DNA of 64,000 nucleotides from Candidatus Halobonum tyrrellensis G22 (GCF_000495475.1 NZ_ASGZ01000002.1:62001-126000); one strand, 5' to 3'. Shown: positions 16,839 to 25,910, counted from the stretch's first letter. Program-made: numbers and translations. Notes: generated from the sequence alone by a model not told the origin.

Positions 16839-18041
16839 TCAGTTCGTCGCGCCCGTCTCTACGTCGGGGTCGTCCACCTCTCCGTCGACCGCGCGCCGGT
16901 AGCGCTCCTCCGCCCGCGTCGCCACCGCGTCCCAGTCGAACCGCTCGGCGCGGGTGGTCGGCGGCGTCGGCGGGCGCGCGCCCGACAGTGCGTCGTCGAG
17001 CGCTCGCGCGAACGCCTCCACCGTCGGGTCGACCAGGAACCCGCCGTCGCCGACCACCTCGCTCGCCGCCGAGTCGGGGTGGTCGGCCGCGACGACCGTG
17101 CAGTCGGCCGCCATCGCCTCCGCACACGAGATGCCGAACCCCTCGCGGGTCGACGCCGAGGCGAACACGCGCGCGGCGCGCATCTGCCCGAGGACGTCCT
17201 CGTACTCGTCGAGGAAGCCGAGGAGCGTGACCCGGTCGGCGTTCGACAGCCCCGCCGCCCGCTCGCGGAGGTGGTCGAGTTCCGGACCCTCGCCGACGAT
17301 CCCGAGAGTGGCGTCGTGCGCCTCGGCGACCCGGTCGAACGCGTCGAGGAGCACGTCGACCCGCTTGTCGGCGATCAGCCGCCCCGCGAACAGCACGTCG
17401 AACCCGGGTTCGCCGTCGCGCCGGTGGGACGTGTCGGGGAGCGGGGCCGACCGGATCTGGTCGACGTCGATGCCGTTGGGCACCACCTCGATGTCGGCGC
17501 GCCTCGGCCCCATGCCCATCCGCGCGAGTTTGTCCGCGGTGACCCCCGAGACGGCGATCGGGTGCTGGGGGACGGCGGCGGTGAGCCGTTCGACCACTTT
17601 CCCCCCGAGCGCCAGCCGACCGAGATAGTCGTCCCAGTAGTCCGCGCCCCAGACTTCGTGCCAGACCGTCACGAGCGGGACGTCCCGGAGGAGGGTCGCG
17701 AGCCGCGACGAGAGCACGGGGAAGTAGGGGAACACCGACGCGACGACGACGTCGTGGTCGTCGACCTGGCGGGCGAACGGCGGGAGCAGGCGGACGGAGA
17801 AGTCGATCGCTTCGGTGATCGACCGGCGTCCCTCCTCCTCGTAGAGGTCGGCCGCGTCGGCGACCGCGCGGAGCGTCATCCCCTCGTGGGCCATCTCCGC
17901 GGGCCCGTCCCAGTAGTGGCGGCCGTATATCGTCACGTCGTGGCCGCGGTCGGCGAGGCGGGTTCCGATCTCGTGGACGCGCTTCTGTGCGCCGCCGGTG
18001 ACGAACGGGTAGACCACGTTCGTGACGAAGGCGACATCCAT
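16839..18041 (-). CDS. family 4 glycosyltransferase
   Basis: A 400-residue GT-B-fold enzyme. The acceptor domain starts MDVAFVTNVVYPFVTGGAQKRVHEI, typical of GT4. The donor domain has VLFAGRLIADKRVDVLLDAF near residue 230, LGIVGEGPE, and the ExFGxxxxE motif STREGFGISCAEAMA near 305-318 that binds the nucleotide-sugar phosphate. No membrane segments, so cytoplasmic. It presumably adds a sugar to a lipid-linked glycan, perhaps in the same pathway as the GT2 gene that ends 33 nt away in convergent orientation. Confidence 0.88.
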   Translation of the reverse strand: MDVAFVTNVVYPFVTGGAQKRVHEIGTRLADRGHDVTIYGRHYWDGPAEMAHEGMTLRAVADAADLYEEEGRRSITEAIDFSVRLLPPFARQVDDHDVVVASVFPYFPVLSSRLATLLRDVPLVTVWHEVWGADYWDDYLGRLALGGKVVERLTAAVPQHPIAVSGVTADKLARMGMGPRRADIEVVPNGIDVDQIRSAPLPDTSHRRDGEPGFDVLFAGRLIADKRVDVLLDAFDRVAEAHDATLGIVGEGPELDHLRERAAGLSNADRVTLLGFLDEYEDVLGQMRAARVFASASTREGFGISCAEAMAADCTVVAADHPDSAASEVVGDGGFLVDPTVEAFARALDDALSGARPPTPPTTRAERFDWDAVATRAEERYRRAVDGEVDDPDVETGATN

Positions 18042-18229
18042 CTACCCGTACCTCTCCGAACGCCCACTTGTAGCTTCGTGCTCGGCGACCGACCACCGGG
18101 TCACCGACCCCGAGTCGCGGAGCGACGGGTCGCCGTCGGCTCGGTACCCGTCGCCCGTCGGTCACCGTCGCCTACCCCGGATCGCCGATACCGACACACT
18201 GACCCGAACCACCCCCGTCGTCGGTCGGT

Positions 18230-19615
18230 GTGACCGAGGAGGGGCTCGGGGGTCGACTGCTCGCCGCGTGGCGACGCACCGTCTCGCTGTCGGCGCCGAT
18301 CGCCGTCCAGCAGACGTTCAACACGCTGATGCGGACGGTCGACATCGTCGTCACCGGACTCTTCTCGCCGGCGGCCGTCGCCGCGGTCGGTCTCGCGGAC
18401 CTGTACGCGCAGGTGCCGCTCCGACTCGGGCTGGCGCTCGGCACCGGCGCCATCGCCCTCTCCAGTCAGGACACCGGCCGCGGCGACGCCGTCGCCCGCG
18501 ACCGGGCGATAACGCAGGCGCTCCTGATGGGACTCCTCGTCGGCCTGCCGCTCGTTCTGGTGGCGGTCACCGTCTCGCCGCAACTCGTCGGCGTCCTCGG
18601 CGCCGAACCCGCCGTCGTCGAGGCGGGGTCGGCGTACCTCGCACTCGTGCTCGCCGTCGCGCCGATGCGCATCGTCGGACTCGTCGGCGCGCGGTCGCTC
18701 CAGGGGACGGGCGACACCGTGACGCCGATGGCGGTCAACATCGTCGCGAACCTGCTCAACATCGCGATCACGGTGGGAACCGGCCTCGGTCTCGGACCGC
18801 TCCCGCGGCTGGGCATGGTCGGCGTCGGTCTCGGAACCGCCGTCAGCCGGACGCTCGAAGCCGTCCTGATCACGGCCGCGATCCGGAGCCCGTTGACCGA
18901 CCTCTCGTTCGCCCGGCCGCGGAGTCTCACGATCACCCGTCAACTCGTCGCGGTGAGCCTCCCCAACTTCGCCGAGGGGATGAGCACGTCGGTGGCGAAC
19001 TTCCCGTTCAACTCGCTGTTGCTGCTGTTCGGGACGGAGGTCACCGCCGCCTACCACATCGGCCGCCGCGTCTACCAGCAGTTCACCGGGCCGCTCTACC
19101 GCTCGTACAGCACCGCCGCGAGCATCGTCGTCGGACAGGCGCTCGGCGAGGGCGACCCGACGGAAGCGCGCTTCTCCGGGGTCGCCATCACGGCGCTGAG
19201 CGTGCTCACGCTCGGGGTCGCCGGCGTCGTCCTCTTCGCCGGCGCCGAACCGATCGCGGACCTGTTCACGAACGACCCCCCGACGCTGGCGTACGCCGTC
19301 GCGTTCACCCGCGTCTTCGCCGTCTCGATGGTGTTCTTCGGGCTGTTCTTCCCGCTCGCGGGGGGCCTCCGCGGTGCGGGCGACACGCGGACCCCCTTCT
19401 ACGCGCGGTTCACCGGAACCTTCGGGTTCATGCTCGGGTTCGGGTACGTCGTCGGGGTGCGACTCGACTACGGTCTCCCTGGCGTCTACGCGGGGATCGT
19501 GCTCAGCTACGCGTGGTGGGCGCTCGTGGTGGTCGTCGGCTTCCGCTGGGGCGACTGGGCGGACACGGCCGCGGAGATGGTGGCCGAACGGGCGGACGCC
19601 GCCGACTCTAACTGA
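18230..19615 (+). CDS. MATE family efflux transporter
   Basis: A 461-residue polytopic protein with about twelve transmembrane helices in two related halves. The N-terminal half begins LSAPIAVQQTFNTLMRTVDIVVTGLFSPAAVAAVGLADLY, the usual MATE helix 1-2 layout. GARSLQGTGDTVTPM is the conserved inter-helix motif, and its second-half counterpart LRGAGDTRTPFYARF is near residue 383. The family exports cationic drugs or metabolites by Na+ or H+ antiport. The substrate is unknown. GTG 18230 is the only start close to the first helix. Confidence 0.9.
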   Translation: MTEEGLGGRLLAAWRRTVSLSAPIAVQQTFNTLMRTVDIVVTGLFSPAAVAAVGLADLYAQVPLRLGLALGTGAIALSSQDTGRGDAVARDRAITQALLMGLLVGLPLVLVAVTVSPQLVGVLGAEPAVVEAGSAYLALVLAVAPMRIVGLVGARSLQGTGDTVTPMAVNIVANLLNIAITVGTGLGLGPLPRLGMVGVGLGTAVSRTLEAVLITAAIRSPLTDLSFARPRSLTITRQLVAVSLPNFAEGMSTSVANFPFNSLLLLFGTEVTAAYHIGRRVYQQFTGPLYRSYSTAASIVVGQALGEGDPTEARFSGVAITALSVLTLGVAGVVLFAGAEPIADLFTNDPPTLAYAVAFTRVFAVSMVFFGLFFPLAGGLRGAGDTRTPFYARFTGTFGFMLGFGYVVGVRLDYGLPGVYAGIVLSYAWWALVVVVGFRWGDWADTAAEMVAERADAADSN

Positions 19616-19646
19616 GTCTGTCGCTCGTCGCGCCGCCCGTTCCGCG

Positions 19647-20246
19647 CTACTCCGAGCGGCGGTCGGCGGTCCGCCGCCGAGTCGCCAGTCGCCAGAGCGT
19701 GCCGACGCCGGGGAAGCCGTCGAGCGCCCAGACGCCGAACAGGACCGCCGCGAGAACGAGTTGGAAGCCGAACCCGCTCGTCAGGAGGTCGGTCGGCGAG
19801 AGCGACGAGAGGTATCGAAACTGCCCCTCCCACCGCTCGAGGTGATAGAGGAGGCTGTCGGCGGGGTACGTCGGGGCCGGGAGGAACGGCCACAGGAGGA
19901 ACCCGACGCGGCCGAACTCCCCCGAGAGGAGCGATCCGTACGAGTCGCCGAGGAGGTGGGTGAGGGCGCCGACGGAGAAGGCGCCCGCGAGTTCCGACCG
20001 GCCGTAGCGGCGGGCCGCGAGGGCGACGACCACGCAGAGCGGGACGACCGTCACCAGCGAGTGGCCGACCGCGCGGCCGTCGTAGACGCCGAACCACCAG
20101 TTGAGCGGCTTGTCGACGAGGTCTGGAAACTGCGTCCCGAACGCGACGACGAGAGTCCCCACCCCGCTCGGCGTCCGCCGGTACCACACCCGGCTGCCGA
20201 CCGTGTAGACGAGGTAGCCGACGGCGAGGTGTCCCCACGGCATCAT
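19647..20246 (-). CDS. YdjM-like membrane-bound metal-dependent hydrolase
   Basis: A 199-residue membrane protein of the YdjM/DUF457 family (putative metal-dependent hydrolases). It has MPWGHLAVGYL at the N-terminus, FGTQFPDLVDKP near residue 36, AVGHSLV near 60 and LTHLLGDSYGS near 93: four short motifs with the His and Asp residues thought to bind metal in this family. Hydrophobic helices lie between them. Function in archaea is unknown. It is convergent with the MATE gene and divergent from the ABC transporter. Confidence 0.82.
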   Translation of the reverse strand: MMPWGHLAVGYLVYTVGSRVWYRRTPSGVGTLVVAFGTQFPDLVDKPLNWWFGVYDGRAVGHSLVTVVPLCVVVALAARRYGRSELAGAFSVGALTHLLGDSYGSLLSGEFGRVGFLLWPFLPAPTYPADSLLYHLERWEGQFRYLSSLSPTDLLTSGFGFQLVLAAVLFGVWALDGFPGVGTLWRLATRRRTADRRSE

Positions 20247-20435
20247 GAGAGTAGGTTTCGATACTCACGCTCGGTAGTAAACGTCCCGGATCCAGCGAGC
20301 GACCCCCGGGTTCACCCGGAGCGGAGGCCCCGCCGCACGCCGGAACCCGTGGGCGCCCGCCGCTCATCCGAAAGCATTTACCTATCAGCGGAGAGATCGG
20401 TTCGACAAGCGTCGAGCGGCCTCCCGTCTCCATCC

Positions 20436-22217
20436 ATGTCGATCCTCTCTCGCGAGAAACTGTCCGCGCTCTCGGAAGCGGTCCGGTTCAGGCCGGGCCT
20501 CGGTATCGCCATCGTCGTCCTCAGCTTCGGGACGGCGTTGCTCGAAGGGATCGGGCTCGGGTTCCTCCTCCCCATCCTCGAACTCACCCGGTCGTCGACG
20601 ACGCCGACGGACGCCGAGGGAGTGCTCGGCGTGTTCGTTCGGGTCTACTCGTTTCTCGGAGTACCGCTCACCCTCGAGTACCTGATCCTCGGCATCGCCA
20701 GTGTGATGACCGTCCGGTTCGGTCTGAGCTTCGTCACCGGGTGGCTGCAGGCGATTTTGAGCCTGAGCTACCAGCGTCACCTCCGTCAACGACTCTTCGA
20801 GTCGCTGGTGTACGGGCCCATCGACTACATCGACCGGACGGGATCGGACGAACTCCTCAACAGCGTGATCACGGAGACCAACCGGGCGGGCGGTATCGTG
20901 ATGGCGGCGTTCAAGATAGCGGAGGTCCTCCTCCGCGGCGCCGTCTACCTCGCCATCGCCGCGGTACTCGCGCCGACGCTGACGCTCGTCGCGCTCGTCG
21001 GACTCGGGGTGAGCACGCTCTCGGTCCGGTACGTCCTCGAACCCGCCTACACCGTCGGTGACGACGTGGCGGACGCGAACGACCGGATCCAGACCATCTC
21101 CCAGACGGGCATCCAGGGGATGCGCGACGTCCGTCTGTTCAACCTGCGGTCGGAGTTGGTCGACCAGATGCGGAGCGTGCTCGGCAGCTACGTCTCGGAC
21201 AGCGTCGAACTCAGGCGGAACCAGGCCGCGCTGAACAGCCTCAACCAGCTCACGAACGCGCTCGTCGTCTTCGGGCTGGTGTACGCCGGCTTCCGGTTCA
21301 CCGGTCTCTCGCTCGCGCGGCTCGGCGTGTTCCTCTTCGCCGTCTTCCGGCTCTCGCCGGTCGTGAACCAGGTCAACAACGCGCTGTACCACCTCGACGG
21401 ACAGCTTCCCCACCTCCTCCGCGTCGACGCTCGACTCGACGAACTCGCCGAGCGCACCTCGCCGGACGCCGCCGGCGAGCGGCCGGTCGACTCCGTCGAC
21501 CGCGTCGAGTTCGACGGCGTGTCGTTCTCCTACGGAGACGGCGAGGAGGTGCTCCGGGACGTGTCGTTTGCGGTCGAGCGCGGCGAGAAGGTCGCGCTCG
21601 TCGGTCCCTCGGGCGCGGGCAAGTCGACGGTCGTCTCGCTCCTCGGCCGCCTCCAGACGACCGACGCCGGTCGCGTCCTCGCGGACGGCGTCCCCGTCGA
21701 CGAGTTCGACGTCGAGCAGTGGCGCTCGCGACTCGCCGTCGTGCGTCAGAACCCGTTCATCTTCGACGACACCCTGTGGGAGAACGTGACGATCGGGAAC
21801 CGCGACGCCTCCCGGGAGGCGGTCGAGCGCGTCTGTGAGGTCGCACGCGTCACCGAGTTCCTCCCCGAGTTGCCCGACGGGTACGAGACGGAACTCGGCG
21901 AGGGGGGGATCCGGCTGTCGGGCGGCCAACAGCAGCGCGTCGCCATCGCGCGCGCACTGCTCAAGGACGCCGACGTGTTGGTCCTCGACGAGGCGACGAG
22001 CGAACTCGACTCGAACATCGAGCGGGAGGTGTACGAGGGTATCCGGTCGCTCGAAGACCGGTACGCGACGATCAGTATCGCACACCGCCTCTCGACCATC
22101 GACGACGCCGACCGCATCTACACGCTCGTCGACGGCTCCGTGACGGAGGTCGGAACCCACGACCAACTTCTCGACTCCGACGGGACGTACGCCGACCTGT
22201 ACGCCACCCAGTCGTAG
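20436..22217 (+). CDS. ABC transporter, fused permease-ATPase (putative lasso-peptide exporter)
   Basis: A 593-residue half-transporter. Residues about 15-320 form a six-helix exporter-type membrane domain. Residues about 345-590 are the ATPase, with Walker A GPSGAGKST at 390-398, Q-loop VVRQNPFIFDD, signature LSGGQQQR at about 494, Walker B VLVLDEATSELD and H-loop SIAHRLST. It should act as a homodimer. ATG 20436 is chosen because earlier in-frame sequence is antisense to the neighbouring gene. Its position beside kinase, precursor and lasso-processing genes makes it the likely D-type exporter and immunity protein, although lipid-linked glycan export cannot be excluded. Confidence 0.88.
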   Translation: MSILSREKLSALSEAVRFRPGLGIAIVVLSFGTALLEGIGLGFLLPILELTRSSTTPTDAEGVLGVFVRVYSFLGVPLTLEYLILGIASVMTVRFGLSFVTGWLQAILSLSYQRHLRQRLFESLVYGPIDYIDRTGSDELLNSVITETNRAGGIVMAAFKIAEVLLRGAVYLAIAAVLAPTLTLVALVGLGVSTLSVRYVLEPAYTVGDDVADANDRIQTISQTGIQGMRDVRLFNLRSELVDQMRSVLGSYVSDSVELRRNQAALNSLNQLTNALVVFGLVYAGFRFTGLSLARLGVFLFAVFRLSPVVNQVNNALYHLDGQLPHLLRVDARLDELAERTSPDAAGERPVDSVDRVEFDGVSFSYGDGEEVLRDVSFAVERGEKVALVGPSGAGKSTVVSLLGRLQTTDAGRVLADGVPVDEFDVEQWRSRLAVVRQNPFIFDDTLWENVTIGNRDASREAVERVCEVARVTEFLPELPDGYETELGEGGIRLSGGQQQRVAIARALLKDADVLVLDEATSELDSNIEREVYEGIRSLEDRYATISIAHRLSTIDDADRIYTLVDGSVTEVGTHDQLLDSDGTYADLYATQS

Positions 22218-22286
22218 TCGTCTCCGCCTGGCTCGGTACGTCCACTCGGCCGGGCGTCGTGCGGGCAGTCCCCGCGGGATGCGTGA

Positions 22287-22294
22287 GTATAAAT
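22287..22294 (+). promoter_or_regulatory. TATA box of the HPr-kinase-like gene
   Basis: GTATAAAT lies about 28 nt before ATG 22319. It rules out the longer frame from GTG 22259 and favours ATG 22319 over ATG 22307, as a leaderless start. Confidence 0.55.
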
Positions 22295-22318
22295 GACGGG
22301 AGCGTAATGGTCTACGAG

Positions 22319-23230
22319 ATGAATGGAAGCGGGCCGTATTACTACTCCGCGTACGACCTGACGATCCGGTCCACGTTCGATCTTCCGGAGCTACCGTCGG
22401 TCGAGCGAGACGAGTCGGATATCGACGTCGAGTTCGTTCACGGAGCAGTCGAGCCCGTCCCCGAATCGGTCGAAGGGGTCGGGGGTCGTCGTATCGAGGC
22501 GACGGCGGGTGCGTGCCGACTCACGTACGAGTCGGTCGGGTCGTTCCTAGTCGAGGGAGGTCGACGCATCGTCTGCGACCCGCTCTCGGGGGACGTTCCG
22601 GAACGGGACGTCTTTCGTCGATTGCTGGAAAACGAGATGCTCGGCTTGATACTGTACCAACGCGACCACCTCGTCTTACATGCCAGTGCCGTTTCGGTCG
22701 ACGGCCGAGCCGCGGTATTTCTCGGTCCGAGGGGTGCGGGGAAGTCGACGACCGCCGCGGCGTTCCAGACGAACGGCTATCCCATGCTCGAAGACGACGT
22801 AGTCGGGATCCGGTTCGACGACGACGGGCCGACGGTGGTCCCGGGTGTCCCGCAGTTGCGGCTGAAACCCGACGCGGCGGCGGCGCTCGGGGTCACCGAG
22901 GCCTCCACTCCCGCTCCCGACTCCTGGTACGAGAAGCGGTACCTGCAGGTCGACGAGGTTCCCGATCCCGCCCCGCTCGCTTGGTGTTATCTCCTCCGGG
23001 ACGGTGACCAAGTCGGGTTGGAGGAGGTGTCCGGATCGGATCGATTGTTGGAACTCATCTCGCGCACACATGCACGTGGACTGCTCTCCGATACGGAGCA
23101 GTCACCGGACCACTTCGAACAGTGTTCGCGCGTCGCCCAGATGATCCGGTTCGGGGAGTTAAAACGACCACGAGATCACGCTGTGCTCGGGTCGATCGTC
23201 GACACCGTATCCGAGAGTATGAGGTCGTGA
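22319..23230 (+). CDS. HPr-kinase-like P-loop protein of a lasso-peptide cluster
   Basis: A 303-residue protein. After an N-terminal beta-rich region (about 1-110), it has LVLHASAVSVDGRAAVFLG leading into a P-loop GPRGAGKST at 136-144, then LEDDVVGI, the acidic segment following the P-loop in HprK/P-type kinases. This arrangement is found in the HPr-kinase-related proteins of lasso-peptide clusters; in Paenibacillus such a kinase phosphorylates the C-terminal serine of the peptide. Here it is convergent with the precursor gene and ends 41 nt from it. Peptide phosphorylation is a plausible but unproven role: the predicted precursor has Ser49 and Thr50 near, not at, its C-terminus. Confidence 0.78.
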   Translation: MNGSGPYYYSAYDLTIRSTFDLPELPSVERDESDIDVEFVHGAVEPVPESVEGVGGRRIEATAGACRLTYESVGSFLVEGGRRIVCDPLSGDVPERDVFRRLLENEMLGLILYQRDHLVLHASAVSVDGRAAVFLGPRGAGKSTTAAAFQTNGYPMLEDDVVGIRFDDDGPTVVPGVPQLRLKPDAAAALGVTEASTPAPDSWYEKRYLQVDEVPDPAPLAWCYLLRDGDQVGLEEVSGSDRLLELISRTHARGLLSDTEQSPDHFEQCSRVAQMIRFGELKRPRDHAVLGSIVDTVSESMRS

Positions 23231-23271
23231 CGTCTGATAAGTCAATAAATAGGGATACCGCCGTCTGCCCG

Positions 23272-23436
23272 TTACTTCGCCGGCTGGGTCGAACCGACGA
23301 CGACGCCGTTAGTCGCCTCCGTGTACTGGTCAGGCTTCAGTCCTTGCTTGTTTAGCTTTTCAGTGATCTGTTCAACCGAGCCGAATTCGGTAACTTCGGG
23401 AGACGTGTACTCCCGGTTTGATTGGCTGCCTTTCAT
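23272..23436 (-). CDS. putative lasso-peptide precursor (54 residues)
   Basis: An ATG at 23436 starts a 54-codon frame ending TAA at 23274-23272. The leader contains Y10-x2-P13-x-V15-x3-G19-x5-T25, matching the lasso leader consensus YxxPxLxxxGxxxxxT that the B1 (PqqD-like) protein recognises. The segment after Thr25 is the presumed core. If cleaved at the usual spot two residues after Thr25, it begins Lys27 and the first acidic residue (Asp36) is at position 10, unusual for a lasso ring. Starting at Leu28, Asp36 is position 9. Starting at Gly32, Glu40 is position 9, a classical Gly1-Glu9 ring, with a tail ending VVVGSTQPAK. Codon use is AT-richer than in neighbours. Directly upstream, on the same strand, lie the cyclase, B2 and B1 genes. 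Confidence 0.75.
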   Translation of the reverse strand: MKGSQSNREYTSPEVTEFGSVEQITEKLNKQGLKPDQYTEATNGVVVGSTQPAK

Positions 23437-23465
23437 TTCGCGATCGTTCCTATATCCTCACCTGA

Positions 23466-23473
23466 CTTAAACC
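23466..23473 (-). promoter_or_regulatory. probable TATA element of the precursor gene
   Basis: On the minus strand GTTTAAGT, centred about 33 nt before the ATG at 23436, so transcription would start a few bases before the start codon. A second AT-rich run, GGATATAGG (about 23449-23457), is too close to act as TATA box. The precursor may therefore be transcribed separately and more strongly than the enzyme genes. Confidence 0.4.
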
Positions 23474-23567
23474 CACTGGGTAATTCAACCGTAATCTAAC
23501 AAATTTGCAAGTTCTAATCGGACGGATTTTACGAGCGAATGATCGGCCACGGGGGTCCGACGAGTCC

Positions 23568-25454
23568 TCACCGTGCCGAATCACGTTTCTCAGGCTCGTA
23601 CGCGTCGACCCAAACGGACAGCGAGAGAGCACGCCACAGCGAGCGCGCATCCCGTGTGTCGTTCGACCCGACGAAGCGATCGTACGCCTCCTGTAGCGCG
23701 GTCGGGTCGATGTACGCCTCCACCGGTCCCGGGTCAGCGACGAGGCGTCGAAGCCGTTCGTCCTCGCGGGAGAGTGAGTTCCAGAATCCCTGGCTCATGT
23801 CCGTCTTCCAGGGCCGTCTCCGAATCTTCTCCGGGAGCCGGCCCCTGAGCGACCGCCGAATGATCGACCGGGTCCACCCATCGGAGAGCTGCTGCGACGG
23901 GGGAATCGCGAGGGAGAACTCGACCAGCCGCTTGTCGGTGAACGGGTACCACGGTTCGACATCGAACGCTGCAGTCGCGAGGTCGGTCGTTTCGAGGCTC
24001 GCGGTTATCATCCCCGACAGGAGCGAGCGATACTGACGCCGACGGCCGGTTTCGGTGAGGAAGGCGGTGTTCGACTCCCGACCCTTCAGCCGTTCTCGGA
24101 TGCCCGACCGTTCGGCGAACTCCGGGTTCAGAGTCGGGTTCTCCCGGTCGTTCAAGACCGGTTCCCCCCGTAGTCGGCGACGAACTCTCCTCACCGGAGG
24201 TGGGAGGAGTGGTTCCACGGCGTTACTGAGGAACAGACGGTGTCGTCGCGCACCCCCGACCTCTGACATCGCCTGGATCTGGGTAAACAGCTGCCACCAG
24301 CGGCCCGTCCGCAGTAACTCGCCCAACAGCCCGAGCCCGTATCCGGTGGCGCTGTCACCGAGCGCACCCTCCAGGAGGACATCCACTCCGGTTTCGTCCG
24401 CACGTTTCGCCCGTTCCCAGATAGCGTGGTGCATCGTGTCGTGCGGCGGCACGTCGTAGTGTTGCATCATCCGCTCTCGGTCCCCGAACGACCCGACATC
24501 GTCTAGGAACACGTAGTGGGGCACGATCCCCTCCCGTTGGGTCACCGTCTCGATGAAGTCACGTTCGTCCGCGGCGGGGGCGTCGTCGTACACGTTCGAG
24601 AACGCGTGGAGCGGTTGGTCCGTCCGCAGGAACTCGCGAGCCGTGACAGTGATCGACGACGAGTCCAGACCGCCGCTGAGCGCGGTACCGACGGTACCGC
24701 TCGCCCGGAGCCGACAGTCGACCGCCTGGTCGAACAGTTCGCGGAACCGACGCTCGTAGGCCGCGTCCGACCCGAGCGTGACCGTCCGGGTCGGGTCGAG
24801 GTCCCAGTACTGCCACCGGTCGGACCCGTCGAGCCGAACGCGGGCCGCGTGTGCCGGGGGGAGCCGACTCAGGTCCCGGTAGTACGTCCGCTCCTTGTCG
24901 TCGAACAGGCCGACGAGGAAGTCCCCGACCTTCGTTTCGTCGACGGTCCTCGAGACGAACGGGAGCGTCAACAGCGCCTTCAGTTCGGTCGCGACCGCGA
25001 ACGCGTCGGCACCCTCGTAGTAGTACAGCGGCTTCACGCCGAACCGGTCACGGCCGCAGAACACGGAGCCGTCGTCGGCGTCCCAGATCGCGAACGCGAA
25101 CGCGCCGATCAGGTGGTCGACGCACGCGTCACCCCACTCCCGGTAGGCCGCGAGCAGGAGACGACTATCCGGGATCGGATGGCCGGGGTCGGGAACGTCG
25201 AGCGTCTCGAGCAGTTCGCCTCGGTTGTCGAGACGCGCGTCCGAGACGACGACGAGTCCGTCCTCGCGGTACGGCTGGTCGTCGAACGCGGACTCCGGCG
25301 TCGTCCGTAACTGCTGGTGTCCGAGCGCGACGGCGTCGTCACACCACGCTCCCCGGCCGTCGGGACCGCGGTGGTCGATGGCGTCGAGCATCCCATCCGC
25401 GTGGTCGACGGCTCCCACCCCACCTCGATCGAAGATGGCGACGATCCCGCTCAC
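23568..25454 (-). CDS. asparagine-synthase-like lasso cyclase (C protein)
   Basis: A 628-residue protein. Residues 1-200 resemble the glutaminase half of asparagine synthetase B, but the protein starts MSGIVAIFD, so the catalytic Cys2 is replaced by Ser and glutamine hydrolysis should be lost, as in McjC-type cyclases. The synthetase half has the ATP-binding SGGLDSS motif at 260-266. In lasso pathways this enzyme adenylates the ring Asp/Glu side chain and couples it to the core N-terminus. GTG 25454 overlaps the B2 stop codon by 4 nt, showing translational coupling. An exopolysaccharide AsnB-like role is the alternative, but B1/B2 neighbours argue for lasso. Confidence 0.86.
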   Translation of the reverse strand: MSGIVAIFDRGGVGAVDHADGMLDAIDHRGPDGRGAWCDDAVALGHQQLRTTPESAFDDQPYREDGLVVVSDARLDNRGELLETLDVPDPGHPIPDSRLLLAAYREWGDACVDHLIGAFAFAIWDADDGSVFCGRDRFGVKPLYYYEGADAFAVATELKALLTLPFVSRTVDETKVGDFLVGLFDDKERTYYRDLSRLPPAHAARVRLDGSDRWQYWDLDPTRTVTLGSDAAYERRFRELFDQAVDCRLRASGTVGTALSGGLDSSSITVTAREFLRTDQPLHAFSNVYDDAPAADERDFIETVTQREGIVPHYVFLDDVGSFGDRERMMQHYDVPPHDTMHHAIWERAKRADETGVDVLLEGALGDSATGYGLGLLGELLRTGRWWQLFTQIQAMSEVGGARRHRLFLSNAVEPLLPPPVRRVRRRLRGEPVLNDRENPTLNPEFAERSGIRERLKGRESNTAFLTETGRRRQYRSLLSGMITASLETTDLATAAFDVEPWYPFTDKRLVEFSLAIPPSQQLSDGWTRSIIRRSLRGRLPEKIRRRPWKTDMSQGFWNSLSREDERLRRLVADPGPVEAYIDPTALQEAYDRFVGSNDTRDARSLWRALSLSVWVDAYEPEKRDSAR

Positions 25455-25897
25455 GATTCGCCGTCCTCGTCGAGCGGGGGCAGGGGCGTGAACCGCGAGA
25501 GGTCCTCCACCTCCCCGATCAGGATGTCGTCCCCGTACTCGAGCCAGCTGTGCGCCTTCATCCCGCTCTCGACGGCGGTGTCGACGCCGATCCGATGGAC
25601 CGGGGTGTACCCGTACAGCCTGAGGAGCGTCTCGGCCGTCAGCGACCGGACCAGACAGGTTCGGTCCCCGGGAAGCCCGCGGTCGGCCACGTCGACCGCG
25701 CCCGCGACCCGAGCGGGCGTCGGGTCGCCGGGGACGACCGGCGCTGCGGCGTCGCCAGCCCACAACAGCAGGTCACGAAGCCGGGCGAACGACCCGACGA
25801 CGACGCCGACCGAGACCGTCACCAACAGCGCCGCCGCGGTCAGCAGCCGCGCCTGATCGCCGAACCCGAGCGACAGAGCCGTCGAGAGCGTCCTCAT
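25451..25897 (-). CDS. lasso peptide biosynthesis B2 protein (leader peptidase)
   Basis: A 148-residue protein with a hydrophobic N-terminal segment (about 18-36) and a transglutaminase-like cysteine protease core: Cys81 in RTCLVRSLTAETLLRLYG and His116 in KAHSWLEY, with an acidic third residue likely just after. This Cys-His layout and spacing match the B2 (McjB C-terminal) peptidase that removes the leader peptide using ATP-dependent activation in the lasso complex. ATG 25897 follows the B1 stop by 13 nt; an overlapping ATG at 25921 is a weaker alternative. It is in an operon with B1 and the cyclase. Confidence 0.85.
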   Translation of the reverse strand: MRTLSTALSLGFGDQARLLTAAALLVTVSVGVVVGSFARLRDLLLWAGDAAAPVVPGDPTPARVAGAVDVADRGLPGDRTCLVRSLTAETLLRLYGYTPVHRIGVDTAVESGMKAHSWLEYGDDILIGEVEDLSRFTPLPPLDEDGES

Positions 25898-25910
25898 CCG
25901 TGCCCGACCC

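Noticed and set aside
23568-25454. Ordinary asparagine synthetase or exopolysaccharide AsnB
   Set aside because: Cys2 is missing, and B2, B1 and a leader-motif peptide are directly adjacent, which fits a lasso cyclase better.
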